Positions 42,521 to 54,537 of a stretch of 64,000 bases of DNA are shown piece by piece. Positions within the stretch are counted from its first letter, which is position 1; the number at the start of each line of letters is the position of its first letter. The notes under the pieces were generated by a model, which was not told the DNA's origin, searched no databases, and worked only from the letters and a program-made list of their open reading frames with translations. This stretch comes from Ectobius pallidus. Taxonomy: Eukaryota; Arthropoda; Insecta; Blattodea; Ectobiidae. The stretch is taken from contig CAXKWD010000005.1 in the NCBI GenBank assembly GCA_964059195.1, positions 45,771,825 to 45,835,824 of the forward strand. Direction: 5' to 3'. The position numbers and the translations under genes are program-made.

Positions 42521-42528
42521 TTTATATA
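42521..42528 (-). promoter_or_regulatory. TATA box of the virus-like promoter
   Basis: TATATAAA on the minus strand, followed by GG. It lies 36 bp inside the hairpin edge at 42564 and 85 bp before the chosen ATG, an expected spacing for a core promoter with start near 42495. Confidence 0.6.
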
Positions 42529-42563
42529 CAGCTTCACTATCACCTTTACAAAGGCACCAATTC

Positions 42564-42716
42564 CTATCGGTGTTGACTGGGACGAGGCTTGTATGGGTAA
42601 CCTTGCTGCATGTACATGCGCCCCGGCGCGCAGCACACGCGGTAAGGTCGCACGTGTGGCAGGCTTGCTCGTGGCAAGGTTACCCATACAAGCCTCGTCC
42701 CAGTCAACACCGATAG
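42564..42716. repeat. 43-bp perfect inverted repeat forming a T-shaped hairpin
   Basis: Arms 42564-42606 and 42674-42716 are exact reverse complements. The 67-base loop holds a perfect 12-bp palindrome, GCATGTACATGC (42608-42619), and a 6-bp stem, CACACG/CGTGTG (42634-42639 and 42653-42658). The arm-palindrome-stem-arm order matches the folded end of a parvovirus genome. Confidence 0.85.
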
Positions 42717-42729
42717 ACCAGACATGACG

Positions 42730-43889
42730 GACTACTACAAATATTGATTTTTAGAACTGATAGGGCGTAATTTCTACAACCAAACTTGAAAACCAGAAAA
42801 TTAACTTTAGTTGAATTTTAACACATAACGAAAATTTGAATGGTAATTTAGAATCGAAACTCGGGTGAGTAGAATTTAGAGAAGTGAATGGATTAAGTTA
42901 TTGTCAAAATAGAAAAAGGAGAGATCTCATCCAAAATGCTGCTGTGGAATAAATCTTCCGCCAACTGCTACGCCCACCAATATCACTGTTACTACTCTTA
43001 CATGCGTTCTTCACGATGCCATCCTCCCAACTAACTCTACCGAGTCTCCCCAGTCTTTCGTGGCAGAAATGAGGGCACTGCGGTCGCAGGCCTCGTTCTA
43101 GAACGCTAGAAACCACATATTTACCTCGGGCGCATTTACCAATTTTCTTAAAACACTTGTTGTTTCATTATTGCTACGAAAAATAGACATTTATTTTACA
43201 TGATCCGCATTCATAGCTCAGTATTCAGACTATGTGTTGTGCGAAATGAAGGGAAAATATGACCGAAATTAAGCAGAAAGAGGATCATTTTCCAAGGATG
43301 ACAAATATTCCTGATTGAAATTGTATATGTAAAATATAAAGACATTATAGAATCCAAAAAGACGGATACGATTACACCGTGAAAAAGCAAAATGAATGGA
43401 AAAAATGTTTCCTCATATTTTAGTTCTGGCAATATAAATCAGCTTAACATTTTCACTGCTACTGACATATAGATGCTTTTTCTCAAGAATGATATAAAAG
43501 CAGATATGTAAAGATTAGTAGTGTAATGCTTTATGTAAAACGTGATTATTTTTGTTCGTCTGTTCGTATATTCGTCATTCATAGAAACCAGCTTTTCCAC
43601 TGAAATTTTCCCTATCGATTTTGACCTTAAGAGCCCACTGATGTTTCACTTCATAACAGCCATATTATTAATGTAAAATCTCGGCTCTGAAGGGGTTAAT
43701 CGGTCTGTCGTGCTATGAAAACATAAGAATGAGACGAAGAAAGCATTTCCTTTAGACACTGATAAAACACATGGGGACCCCGACGAAATTCATCATTAGA
43801 AGATAAAGTACCTATCAGATAGTAATTAATCTGACATCTATTTAAAATTGGATAGAAATTACAATATTATACCGTAAAAAAGTAAAACA
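42730..43889. other. Non-coding DNA
   Basis: No supported gene. The minus-strand 70-codon frame at 42904-43116 has no recognisable motif. Mostly AT-rich. Confidence 0.4.
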
Positions 43890-44670
43890 ATGTCATTTTC
43901 TCCGTATTTACGTATTATTCCGGATTTTTCGAGGATATACTGTAATTGACAAGGGAAACAGTTGAAACCTTAAACTATATGGCAATACTAACAAAAATAT
44001 ATAGGTGAGAAATACCCTGAACATACTATGAGCGAAGAACAAAGATTTTTTAATAATTAAAGCTAAGTCATTTCCTCCATACTTACGTTGTTTTTCGTGT
44101 TTCCGGGTATATGCTGTAATTGGTAAGGGGCAAACAACTCAAACCTTACACTAGATTACAATACCAACAAGAAATATGGGAGTTAGAAATTCCCTGGGAA
44201 TATTAGGAACAAAGAATAAAGGCAACAACTAAAACAAATTACTTTCTCCGTATTTAATGGTTTTCCGGGGACATGCTGTTATTCGTAAAAATCAAACCAC
44301 TGAAACCTTAAACTAGATTGCAATACCAACAAAAAATATGTGATTCAGAAATTCCCTGGGGATATTGAGAGCAAAGAACAAAGAAAAATTAAAACACCCT
44401 GATCTCCGGAATTCCATGGTTTTCCTGGGATGTGCTGTAATTTGTAAGGGGCAAACAACTGAAAAATTAAACTACATGACAATAGAAACAAAACAAAAAT
44501 AAGTGAGTGCAGGAGTTCCCTGGGAATATTAGCAAAGAAGAAAGAAAAATTAGTTTTCTGGGTTTTCCGGGTATACGCTGTAATTGGTAAGGGGTAAACA
44601 ACTAAAATCTTGAACTATATGACATTACCCACAAAAGAATATGTAAGTCAGAAATTCCCACAGGGAGGGG
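43890..44670 (+). repeat. Degenerate ~160-bp tandem array, five units
   Basis: The landmark TTTTCCGGGTATA-GCTGTAATTGGTAAGGGG occurs at about 43919, 44100, 44262, 44421 and 44564. It is followed each time by CAAACAACTGAAACCTTAAACTA-like and AATTCCCTGGGAATATT-like segments. Units have drifted and shortened, with a period of about 145-180 bp. Confidence 0.85.
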
Positions 44671-46000
44671 TAGGGTTTGATATTGGTAGCCCATGGTCTA
44701 AATCTATTGTAGAAGTGCATTATGTTGTAAATTATTATGTTGTCTGTTTTCCTGGATCATATGATATAAATATCTCTTGTTATGTCTGATTTTCAGATGT
44801 TCTTATTCGGTGCCTGTTTATGTGTCTGATCGAAAATCCGCAGCATCTAGTCCATATGTTAGCCTGCAGTAGGCCTGTGCCTTGTGTTGTATGTTCAGCC
44901 CTGTTTTATGGGCTCCTATTGAAAATTTTACAGAGGAAATTAAATGAAAATATTTTCACTCTAATTGCATAATGGGATAAGCCTAATTAATTTAAAACCT
45001 GTAGTGGTCTTTACAGGATAACAACCCCGTTCTTTATAACTGGACTTTTAAAAAGATTTACATCTTTAAATAACTCCAACTTCAACATTCAACATATTTC
45101 GATAATTTATGGACATCGAATGTTTTAGACTGAAATGAGTAATGTTGAGTAAAATAGGTATTGACATTGTTTAAATTTATTTATAGAGTTCAGCGGTATC
45201 ACCTGACATGTATTTTTACAATCTAAATGTTGAAGTTCTTAACACTTGTTAGCCAACTTATAACATGTAGCAGTCAAATTGAAATGCAGGCTGTTCGTGC
45301 TCTAAGTTGAAAAGACAACACCCCGAGTGTTGTAAACAATGATTCCGGGTCTAGTAATCTGTCATTATTGGTCAGACAAGTGAGCTCCTTCACTTATCAA
45401 TGTCAAAATGTTTGCCAGGTTATGTAATGACAGTTTTGTTAACTTGGCAAGTTGTGGAATTTTTACAACAGATAATTATGGAGCTTGGATTTGATCCAAC
45501 AAAGTTGTGTTACAAGCTGGGAAAGAAACAGCTAGTTGATATCAATTCGACTCTTTAGTATGCCCCTTTAATATGAAGTAAACTTTTAACGTCTCTTAGC
45601 GCGAGAGGTAAAGTTTATCCCATCTTGTCGTATCTTTGTACAGTCGGTTAAAGATAAATCTGGGTGAATACAAAAGAAGGAAATTTTATATTACCATATT
45701 TGTAGGTCAAGATTTCACGTAAACTTCCACATATTTGTACAGGGTGATCCCAAAAATTACCGAATTAATGTCATTACCAGGCCTCGGCGTAAGGTCACAA
45801 AGTTATGAGACTAAAGCTTGGAATTCACAGAATATATTGACGTCTTGACTCGTAGGGTGAGAGATTGCAAAATGCTCCATAACAAAGTCCATTACTTATT
45901 CGTGCTGCTTGGATTGGGTCCATGCATATTGTACGCACGATCCTGTAAGTAAAGAATCCATTGTATCCTATTACTTTTATTTAGTTGATTATTTCAGGAT
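44671..46000. other. Non-coding DNA
   Basis: No ORF of note. There is a small hairpin CAACAC...GTGTTG near 45317-45333 and an ACAGGGTGATCCCAAAA word at 45739, which resembles ends of some insect DNA transposons but has no partner that I found. Confidence 0.35.
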
Positions 46001-46128
46001 TCATATTAGTGTTCATTTTACTATTTTAGAATTCACAGTGCGGAGAAAAATGCTGAAAATTTAGAGTACGAAGCATTCTCTTGAGAAGAACTTGAGAGAG
46101 ATTTGGAAATGAACACTTGGATATGAAC

Positions 46129-46250
46129 GGAAACAACACTGCATTTTGCAATTTGTGCACAAAAGATATTCGGACAAGTACAACTTGATGTACTGTACTG
46201 TAATATCAAAAGGCACGTGGAAAATATTAAAATACACATTAAAGGCAGGC
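46129..46250 (+). pseudogene. BED-type zinc-finger-like fragment
   Basis: One frame reads FCNLCTKDIR and, further on, NIKRHVENIKIH, giving C-x2-C and H pairs as in BED fingers of hAT-type transposases. There is no start, and a stop lies between the two halves in the same frame. Low confidence. Confidence 0.3.
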
Positions 46251-46559
46251 CTTCAATATAAACATCAGCTATTGTTTATCAGACCAAACGTTATCGACAT
46301 TTATGTATAATGTTGGTACATGCCAACATCACTTTCAACAAGGTCGAAATTAAATATTGTAGAGTTTGTAGAATCATAGCCTACATGTGTAAAAGAGTTT
46401 CTCGGGAGTTGACCCACTGAAAACATTCCTTAAGATCTTGTTATGACGATTCACTGAATCAGATTAGAAAGGTAGTGCCAGACCAGAAAATATGGAAATA
46501 TTCATTCATGAACCTCAGATTATTGTCTCTGTTGGACATTACTTGATAATGTTATAGGA

Positions 46560-46690
46560 AAAAAATTCCTGAAACTCGGATTCGGCTATCGGCTACTCGG
46601 CTGTACGGTTATTGGATATTCGGCTATCCGTGCCTCTTCTCTACCAACTGAGCTAGCCAGAGTTCGCTTCAGAGAGCCAGATGGAATCTC
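46560..46690 (-). repeat. tRNA-like A box with CGGCTAT repeats
   Basis: On the minus strand CTCTGGCTAGCTCAGTTGG carries a canonical RNA polymerase III A box (TAGCTCAGTTGG) continuing into GTAGAG, as at the start of a tRNA. No matching B box or cloverleaf follows; instead the next 60 bp repeats CGGCTAT/CGGCTAC words. This looks like a tRNA-derived SINE head or a tRNA pseudogene. Confidence 0.45.
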
Positions 46691-48959
46691 TCTTCTATGC
46701 CTAATTGCCCTTCATGATCTACCGTAGGCACACTTAATTAATGATTTTCGTGACCAAAGGCTCCTATAATAATATTCTCAGAAAATGTGGGTTCTTCTCA
46801 TGAGCCAAAAATTACTTCATATTATTACAACATGTAGATTGTAACGTAAATTGAAACTCATAATTCTAGGCAAATTATTTATAAAGTATAAATACATGAT
46901 TTTATGACTGAAAATGTGAATAATTCACTGGCCTACGATGATTTTACTCTGTCTTGGTAAAAATAGACAATATATGTGGAAAATGACCTGCTTATTTCGA
47001 AAATGACATCATTTTTTCGTAATACATAGAATTTTTTTTTAAATTTTACATTCTATTGATTTTAATGCTAAACTGAGATGATAATGATACAATAACCAGA
47101 CATGAGTAAATGAATGGCAATCATTTATTGATGGATTAAAAACAAGTGTCAAGGTAGATTTATTGCATAATAGAAACGAATTTCCCTCAATTCCAGTTGC
47201 ACATCCTTGTGTTGTGAAAGAAACGTATTACAATCTTCAATCCATTTTATAAAAAAATTAAATACCCGTAACATCAGCGGCTAATTTGTGGGTATTTAGT
47301 TATGATATCTCACTTCGCCAGCAAGACCCTAGATGGGTATACAATATTTCCTTTTGCTCTTTGTGCGAGTGACCAAAACGAATTGGTCAACAAAAGAATG
47401 GCATAGAGTTTAACGCCGGGAAGTAAAAAGAATGTATTATGTATCAGTCTACTTGACCCTAAGAAGGTGATATTGCCTCCTCGTCATGTTAACCCTGGAA
47501 TCTTGTAGCAATTTGTCCAATTGCTAAATAATATAAACTGCGTCAAGTATTTATACGTAAATTTCCACTTTTGTCTGACGCTAAAATAAAGAGGGTGTAG
47601 CCTATATTTTGATGGATCTCAGATATGACAGCAAATAAAGGATACTGACTTTATGAACAATATGAACGGTGTAGAACTTCAGGCATGGTGTGAAGTTAAG
47701 AAAGTTATCGATAATTTCCTTGTAAATGTAAAAGAAGAAAAGTGACAAGAATTTCACACACAAAAAAGCAGGACCCAATCGTTAAAGTGGCTATGACACA
47801 CTGGCCCACAGGTTATAATTCTATTTCACAATGTAACAGGTCTTAAAGGAGGTTGTAAGGCAATCTCTTTAATGCTAATTACTCTTTTTGTTTTGTACAA
47901 TTAATAAATGAAGTAATTGATTTTAATTAAAAAGACATTGCGTACAAAACTGTATCTCTATTAATACCTATTATCCCATTTGTACCTAATATTATTGATG
48001 TACAGTGTTTGTTAAATTAAGGTATTGGAGTTCCCAGTTCGTTATGATTGCTGACCTCTTAAAGGTTGATGAGATATGGTTGCCAACAGGGATGTTAGTT
48101 TTAATTTTCTTCAAATATTAAGATATTGCATTATAAACTTTATAGGATTGGGGAAATACTGTATTTCACGTATATTCCCATTTTGCAGGACTCCTTTAAC
48201 ATATTTATAGAAAACACAATATTTATGAGGTTTCTAAGCCTATTCGCAGGCCGCAGTATATAGTGTTAAATAATAGAGGGCACTTGGTCAACCCAAAAGG
48301 GCTTGCAATATAGAAAACTCGTTAGGAAAACTGCAAGATCTTGGTTGCAATATTTAGTACGAAACTTTACTTCTGGCAGTCTCGTGATGGTTGCTTTCCA
48401 CATAATTAGGGACTCATGAGTGATGATCAAGATGAAAGATTTCATCGGGAATTTAGGCGATGGAAAGACGGTATGAAGGCTAGTTTAACGAAGCGATGCT
48501 TGTGGACTATTGCTTTAAGAGAAAATATACTATATAAACATAAACGTAAATCAGTCCAGCCTTCCTTCCAAGCAAAGAAAAGATGTTGAACTTCACACCC
48601 CAAACGTTTTAAGTATGAGGTACCCAATTCTGTGTATTAAGTAGGAATACGGAATTTTAGTACAGGATAACACCACATTCACCGCATGAACCGATCCAGA
48701 ATACCCAAACAAATGCTTCAATATATTCTATTAAAACCTTACGTGATAGAGGAAAACGGATTTCAGCAATCAATTTAGCATTCCAAAATTATTTAAAATC
48801 GTCATTCATATTTCAGACAGCAGAGAACAAATTTATTTTCGCAGACCAATGAATTATTTTGTGTCCTACTGTGACTGAATGTTGACATGTTGAAGCAACG
48901 AGTAACGCCCGCTCCATCTACAATTCGCCCAACCTACACAAAGCAATGGTTCAGGTATT
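46691..48959. other. Non-coding DNA
   Basis: AT-rich with frequent stops in all frames. The 61-codon minus-strand frame at 48442-48627 has no motif. Nothing else seen. Confidence 0.4.
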
Positions 48960-51331
48960 CTTGACACTCAGACCATGACCTGGTGTACTTAGAGATAAAT
49001 AATGTTGATTATAATGGCAGCAATAAAGTAAAGGGTAAAAATGTAGTTTCCAGGCCAATAGATGAGAACAAGTTGTTTAATTTTAAGATGGCTCTTTTAA
49101 ATGTAAATTGGGTAAATTTTATTAATGAGAATAACCAGTGTTCAGCAAATAAAACTTTTGAAGGTTTTTTTAACATATTTTTAGTGAACTTTGAAATGTG
49201 CATTCCGCAAAAAAAATGTTATGTTAAATTTGGTAGACCATACAAGTACTGTAAAAAGAACAAAAATGAATGGTACACCCATGATCTAGCTGTCATGAAA
49301 AAGAAATTAATGCTCTTCTTAGATGTACATAGGAAAAAAACACAAATTCCACTAGATTACTTTACACTAAGGTAAGGAAGGAATATCAGTTAGCTATCAA
49401 TAACGCAAAAGAAACATACAACATAGGACAGATTGAAAACTCCAAAAACAAATGTAAAGGGGCTTGGAAGATAATAAATACTGTTGTTAAAAATACTTCA
49501 AAGGAAGCTATTGGAATAACCCCAAATGAATTCAACGACTTTTGTGTCCAATCTGTAGAGGAAATATCAAGCAACATTGATAAAGATTTTGAAAAGTCTG
49601 CAAACTTCCTAAAAAATATTAGTCCATGTAAAATTGATGGACCTAAATTTACTTTTAATGAAGTAACACCAGATATAGTATTTGGTATTGTAAATAAGTT
49701 CAAGACATCTGATAGTGTTGATATTTACGAAATTTCTGGCAATTTAATCAAACAGGTTATTGATAGCTTCTGCGAACCATTAACTTATTGCATAAACAAG
49801 TGCTTAAGGGAAGGTGTATTTCCAAGTATCCTAAAACTGACTAGAGTTGTACCTATTTTTAAGAAAGGTGAGAAGGACTCTCCCGCTAATTATAGACCGG
49901 TTTCTTTGACCCCAATTTTTTCAAAAGTCCTAGAAAATGTCATGTTTAATCAGGTGTCTAGTTATTTAGAAGATTTTAGTATAATTTCTAGTCAACAATA
50001 TGGTTTTAGAAAATTCAGATCCACAACCGATGCGTTGGAATTGTTGGTTAGAAATGTAATGCAGGTTTTTGAGTCGAAGGGCTATGCTCAGGCAACTTTT
50101 TGTGATTTGAGTAAAGCATTTGACGTTGTTAATCACACAATGTTACTTCATAAGTTAGATTATTATGGCTTCAGTAGATCAAGTATTAGTCTAATTAAAT
50201 CATTCCTTGACGATAGAAAACAAATAGTGTGTATAGGTGGGGAAAAATCGAACATAGCCAATGTCAAACATGGAGTACCACAGGGTTCGGTACTGGGGCC
50301 GTTATTATTTACCCTAATGATAAATGATTTACCGTCGGCTATAAACAGTCTTACAATACTCTATGCAGATGACACGACTTTTTAAAATAATAGTTCAGAT
50401 TTTCAAACGCTTCAAAATTTAACAAAGGTCACTCTGTCTGAGGCATCAACATGGTTTCAAGTAAATGGTTTTTTAATGAATGAAAACAAGACACAGGAAC
50501 TTTACCTCAGCTTAAGAAACTTACCTGAACACATCAGTGTAGATAATGTCAAATTTTTAGGGGTCTATATCGATAGGAAGTTGACATGGGAACATCATAT
50601 ATCATATATATCAACCAAATTATCTAGAGTTGTATTTTTACTTAGAAGTTTAAAAAATCATGCTCCAAGTATTTATATGAGATCTGCATATTTTGCTTTT
50701 TTTCAAAGTATAATTTCGTATGGTATTTTACTTTGGGGAAATAGTGCTTACATTAATAATATACTACTCCTTCAAAAAAAAGCTATTAGAATAATATCGG
50801 ATGCACAAAAATTAGATCACTGTAAACCTCTGTTTATTAAACAAAAATGCCTGACAGTAATAAATCTCTATATATATCACGTATTACTCCACACAAAAAA
50901 TAACATAGCAGAACATCAACTCAGACAAGACATTCACAACTACAATACAAGGAGAAATAAACACATGGACATTCCATTTAATAGGTTATCGAAATCTCAC
51001 AATAGCTACAGAGTTTTAGGTTTAGTTATGTATAATAAACTTCCTTTAGAAATAGCAGAGCAACCAGTGAATTTGTTTAAAAATAATCTATATAATTTCT
51101 TAGTAAATTCCCCTTATTATTCCCTTCAAGAATTCTTTGATCAAAACAAATAAGAAATTTGTACTGTAATTTCTGTAATTTGCTGGACGCTGTTTATTAT
51201 ATTATTATATTATTATATTCTTGTCTTAATAGGTTTATCATGTTTTCATTTTATTGTTATGGTAGATTGTGTATATTAGTTATTTTAAGATTTTGACTTT
51301 GTCTATTGCAATTTGCTTAATGACAATAAAA

Positions 51332-51389
<58 letters not shown>

Positions 51390-51390
51390 G
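48960..51390 (+). mobile_element. Jockey/CR1-like LINE, 5'-truncated, nearly intact
   Basis: It starts at the last endonuclease motif (SDHDLVYLE at 48969), runs through linker and RT, and ends in a 3' UTR with GACAATAAAATTTTA and a TTA-repeat tail at 51335-51390. Only one frameshift and one stop interrupt about 2.2 kb of coding sequence. Confidence 0.85.
48969..51153 (+). pseudogene. LINE ORF2: endonuclease end, linker, reverse transcriptase
   Basis: Starting with SDHDLV, the frame is open to 49375, where a one-base shift is needed ([11 protein letters not shown] follows). It is then open to 50385: [40 protein letters not shown], the catalytic block [29 protein letters not shown] and YADD. 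A single TAA at 50383-50385 lies just after YADDTTF, and the same frame continues to 51153 with VKFLGVYIDRKLTW, ISYGILLWGNS and LQKKAIRIISD. All RT catalytic residues remain. The 5' part of the endonuclease and ORF1 are missing. Confidence 0.85.
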
Positions 51391-52459
51391 ACTTGGGTAC
51401 CCTAGACCGTGCCCAGGTCATAACTAATTTCGAATTTGCATTTAGTTTCCTTTTTACCTTCTATTTTAAATCGTAGGCTTTTAAGTTGTAAGGGCTTTTT
51501 TGTTGTTCTTATTTAATAATTATAATTATATGGTGATTAAAATTCTTCGTCGATATTTTCTTATCGGTATATATTTTTTTCAATTCCTCCGCTAGAAAAA
51601 TTTCTGTTTTAAACTTGTTTTGCACGACTTAACTAATTAGTAGTACTTACGAATATTGTTTCCGTGGATCGTAAGTTGACATTCCCGCACGCAATCTTGT
51701 TGCTATGGAAACAAAACAAATTTCCGTGCGGTAAGAATTTACTTACGGCACTCATCATAATACAAGCCTTTCGGACAAGGACCCCCAGGACAAATATTCG
51801 GTTCCCATAACAACAAACCCATGCGAATCACTTTCTGAAATATAACATCCATCTTCAATAGTGTATGTACATAATATTTTCAGCTAATATCTCAATTAAT
51901 ATAAATAAATTGACAGTACACATGACTCATCTGAGGAATAAAGGGGAAATAAACAGGATGCCATCCTACATCACAAGAAGAAGAAGAAGAAATTTATATA
52001 AATTATCAACGTGCAAAAAATAGCAAGCGTAAGCGCCTCGTATTTTCAAACTCTTTCCTCGATCCGTATGCACAGCTTACGGCACTTTTATCGCAATATA
52101 CTATTGTGTATTAAGTTTAGTGTCATATCCACATCAGTTTGAAAAAAAAATCCATTGCCTTTATAGTTCAGCTGTAATTTATTTTATTTTATTTTTAATA
52201 TCTGTAATAATAAGTTGTTATTAGCCAGAATAACTTAGTACTACTAATTGTTACAATAATTATAAAGCTGTTTAAATTAAAATAGCAAGATTGAATGCTT
52301 TATTTTTGTTTAGTTCATTTCAATTTTTTTTTTTCTGGAGATTTTTAAGAATACTTTCTCTCAAAATGACCATTTATCGCTTCTTATTCTCATTGAGGAA
52401 GTGCGTTTTCAGTGAGGCAACCTCCAACCTCCAACATTGTATCAAAAACGTGTTGAAAA
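51391..52459. other. Non-coding DNA
   Basis: AT-rich DNA with a short AAG run near 51976-51990. No gene supported. Confidence 0.45.
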
Positions 52460-52479
52460 TAAAGTTCTAAAGTAATCTG

Positions 52480-53120
52480 TTTAAAAGCTTATAACTACTT
52501 ATCAATTCGGTAATTCCGTAGTGAGAGGGTGGTTTTCACCCCAACTAACATTCTGACACAAATAACATCATTTTTAAGGCACAAAAATATGACTATATCA
52601 AGGATACGTTTAAATAATTGTCTCTTATTTGTTTCACTTTAGACAGTGATTTTGAAGTTCCGGTCCACTACCCAACCACGGATCATCCCAATATAAATGT
52701 TTCTGTTATTTTCAATGAAAATTGTTGTTGTTCTATTGTTATATTGGACAGGTGATACAATTAAGACCTTATGACCATCTATCAATCATCACGTTCCAAA
52801 AGGGTAGTATTCACCGTAATTACCATTCTGATCCATTTAGTCCATTCAAGTCCATTGTAAATGTCCCAGAAAGTTTATATACATATATCTAAACAATTTT
52901 CTTTTTAAATAATTTTCCTTAAGACCGAGATTTTAAACTTTAGGTCCATGATCCATCCATGGATCACCTCAACATATATCCTTCTGATACTGTCAACAAA
53001 AGTAGATTTTATGTTCTAGTGTTATATTGGATAGATGAAACAATTATGGCCATAAGACCACTTATCAAACACCCCATCCCAAGAAGGTGGTATTCACCCT
53101 TACTAACATTCTATCTCATT
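52480..53120 (+). repeat. Divergent ~278-bp tandem repeat
   Basis: The landmark GTGGT.TTCACC..AACTAACATTCT-like segment recurs at about 52531, 52805 and 53087. Between landmarks the units share TTAAATAATT, GGTCCA, ATGGATCA.C.CAA and TTATATTGGA words. A fainter relative continues to about 53300. Confidence 0.7.
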
Positions 53121-53349
53121 TAAAATTTACTGTATGAAAATTAAAAATAGTATTATATTATATTAAGTGGAGGACATGAATTAAACGTGAGGTGTTCATT
53201 TTATGTAAGGGTGGTTTTTCAAGTTCACGCAAGTTTATGTACAAATATACATGTTAAGTTACTATAAATCATCCGGAGGGTAGTTTCACCCCAATTTAGA
53301 ATTACTTTTTCGAAATTGGATTTTTTAAGGAACCCGGAGGTTCACTACC

Positions 53350-53820
53350 GCGCTTAAAAAATCCAAACAATAAAAATAATCAAAGATCCAAAATTCCAAA
53401 ATTAAAAAATAAAAGATCCAAAATTAAAAAGTCCAAAAATCCAAAATTTAAAAAATAAGAAATCCAAAATTAAAAATCCAAATATCCAAAATTTAAAAAA
53501 CTCCAATAGTCCAAAATTAATAAAATTAAAAACCAAAAAATAAAAAATCCAAATGACCAAAATTTAAAAAACAAAATTTAAAATTAAAAAATCCAAAAAT
53601 CCAAAACTTAATAAATAATAAAATCCAAAATTTAAAAATACAAAAATCCAAAATAAAAAGAAATAAAAAATTAAAAGATCGAAAATTTAAAAAAATCCAA
53701 AATTAAAAATTAAAAGATCCAATATTTATAAAGTCCAAAAACCCGATATTAAAAAGTCCAATAATGCAAAATTGAAAAATCCAATAATCAAAAATTTAAA
53801 AAATTAAAATTAAAACTAGT
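53350..53820 (+). repeat. A-rich minisatellite (AAAATCCAAAATT-type)
   Basis: About 470 bp of short, irregular units combining AAAAATCC, CAAAATT and TAAAAA. No coding potential. Sharp start at 53350 and end at 53820. Confidence 0.85.
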
Positions 53821-54117
53821 TTTACTTTTGTCGCGTGGCGTTCCACGCACACTTTTTTTTACTCTTCTTGCAGGAGAGCAAGCACAAGGAGTGCTTCTGC
53901 TTTCTCGGGTTCTAACATCGTACTGACCTCCCGTTGGGAAGAAAAGTTGATTCCACAAGTTGCCTCGTGTGAACACAAACCAAATGAGTCTTCACAAGGC
54001 AGTCAACCAGTCAACTTTAAACCGCCTCGTCTGAAAGGGCTCTAAGAGATAATACAGTGCGACCGAGAAAATTCTCCGCAGTTGCTATTTGCAGCAGTTA
54101 CGTTTTCAACATGAACT

Positions 54118-54127
54118 TATATAAAAA
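54118..54127 (+). promoter_or_regulatory. TATA-like promoter motif
   Basis: TATATAAAAA, followed after ~28 bp by a CAGGCAGGCAGAGG stretch. A 73-codon ORF begins at 54145 and an AATAAA lies at 54398. The spacing would fit a small LTR (U3-R) or a real promoter. Not conclusive. Confidence 0.35.
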
Positions 54128-54537
54128 CCAACCGCCCGCTGTATATGCAGGCAGGCAGAGGTCATTGTCACTTTATCAATGGGTGCATTGTCTACTTACT
54201 AATCAGTACATATTGCAGTGTGCAAGCATTTAGATCGAATATTGTGACAGCACTTCCAGCACCTGCAATGATCGGCTGTGGTGAGTACCAACTTAACTGC
54301 TGCAGTCAGCTGTTTCTCCAACAAGTAACCGCTGCGGAGAATATTCTCGGGCGCACTGTAAAATAATAAGTGTTGTGTTTTCTCATCCTTTCATAGAATA
54401 AAACTTTCTTCAAGATTTAACAGTTGAGGATTCATTGGTGTACGAAAAGTATTTTTGTACTGACTTCTGGGGTGGGTATAGGCTTAATTTTTCCTAGGGG
54501 TGGGTGAAGCTCAAGTTCAGTAAACTATTCTTTGTCT

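Larger units (their letters stand above)
41216..42716 (-). mobile_element. Candidate densovirus-like endogenous viral element
   Basis: On the minus strand this block reads: terminal hairpin (42716-42564), TATA box (42528-42521), short leader, acidic ORF (42436-41954), then a second ORF region to about 41216. A T-shaped terminal palindrome followed closely by a TATA promoter and overlapping small non-structural ORFs is the layout of a parvovirus left end, and densoviruses infect insects. The block is cut off at 41216 by LINE sequence. I recognise no helicase or capsid motif, so the assignment is inference from architecture. A compact DNA transposon is an alternative. Confidence 0.4.

Noticed and set aside
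42368..42727. 119-codon plus-strand ORF
   Set aside because: It runs through the inverted repeat and antisense to the promoter of the minus-strand ORF; no independent support.
43890..44670. CRISPR-like array
   Set aside because: Repeats are degenerate and contiguous with no spacer pattern, and the DNA is eukaryotic.
45739..45760. ACAGGGTGATCCCAAAA as a transposon terminus
   Set aside because: No inverted partner or target duplication was found nearby.
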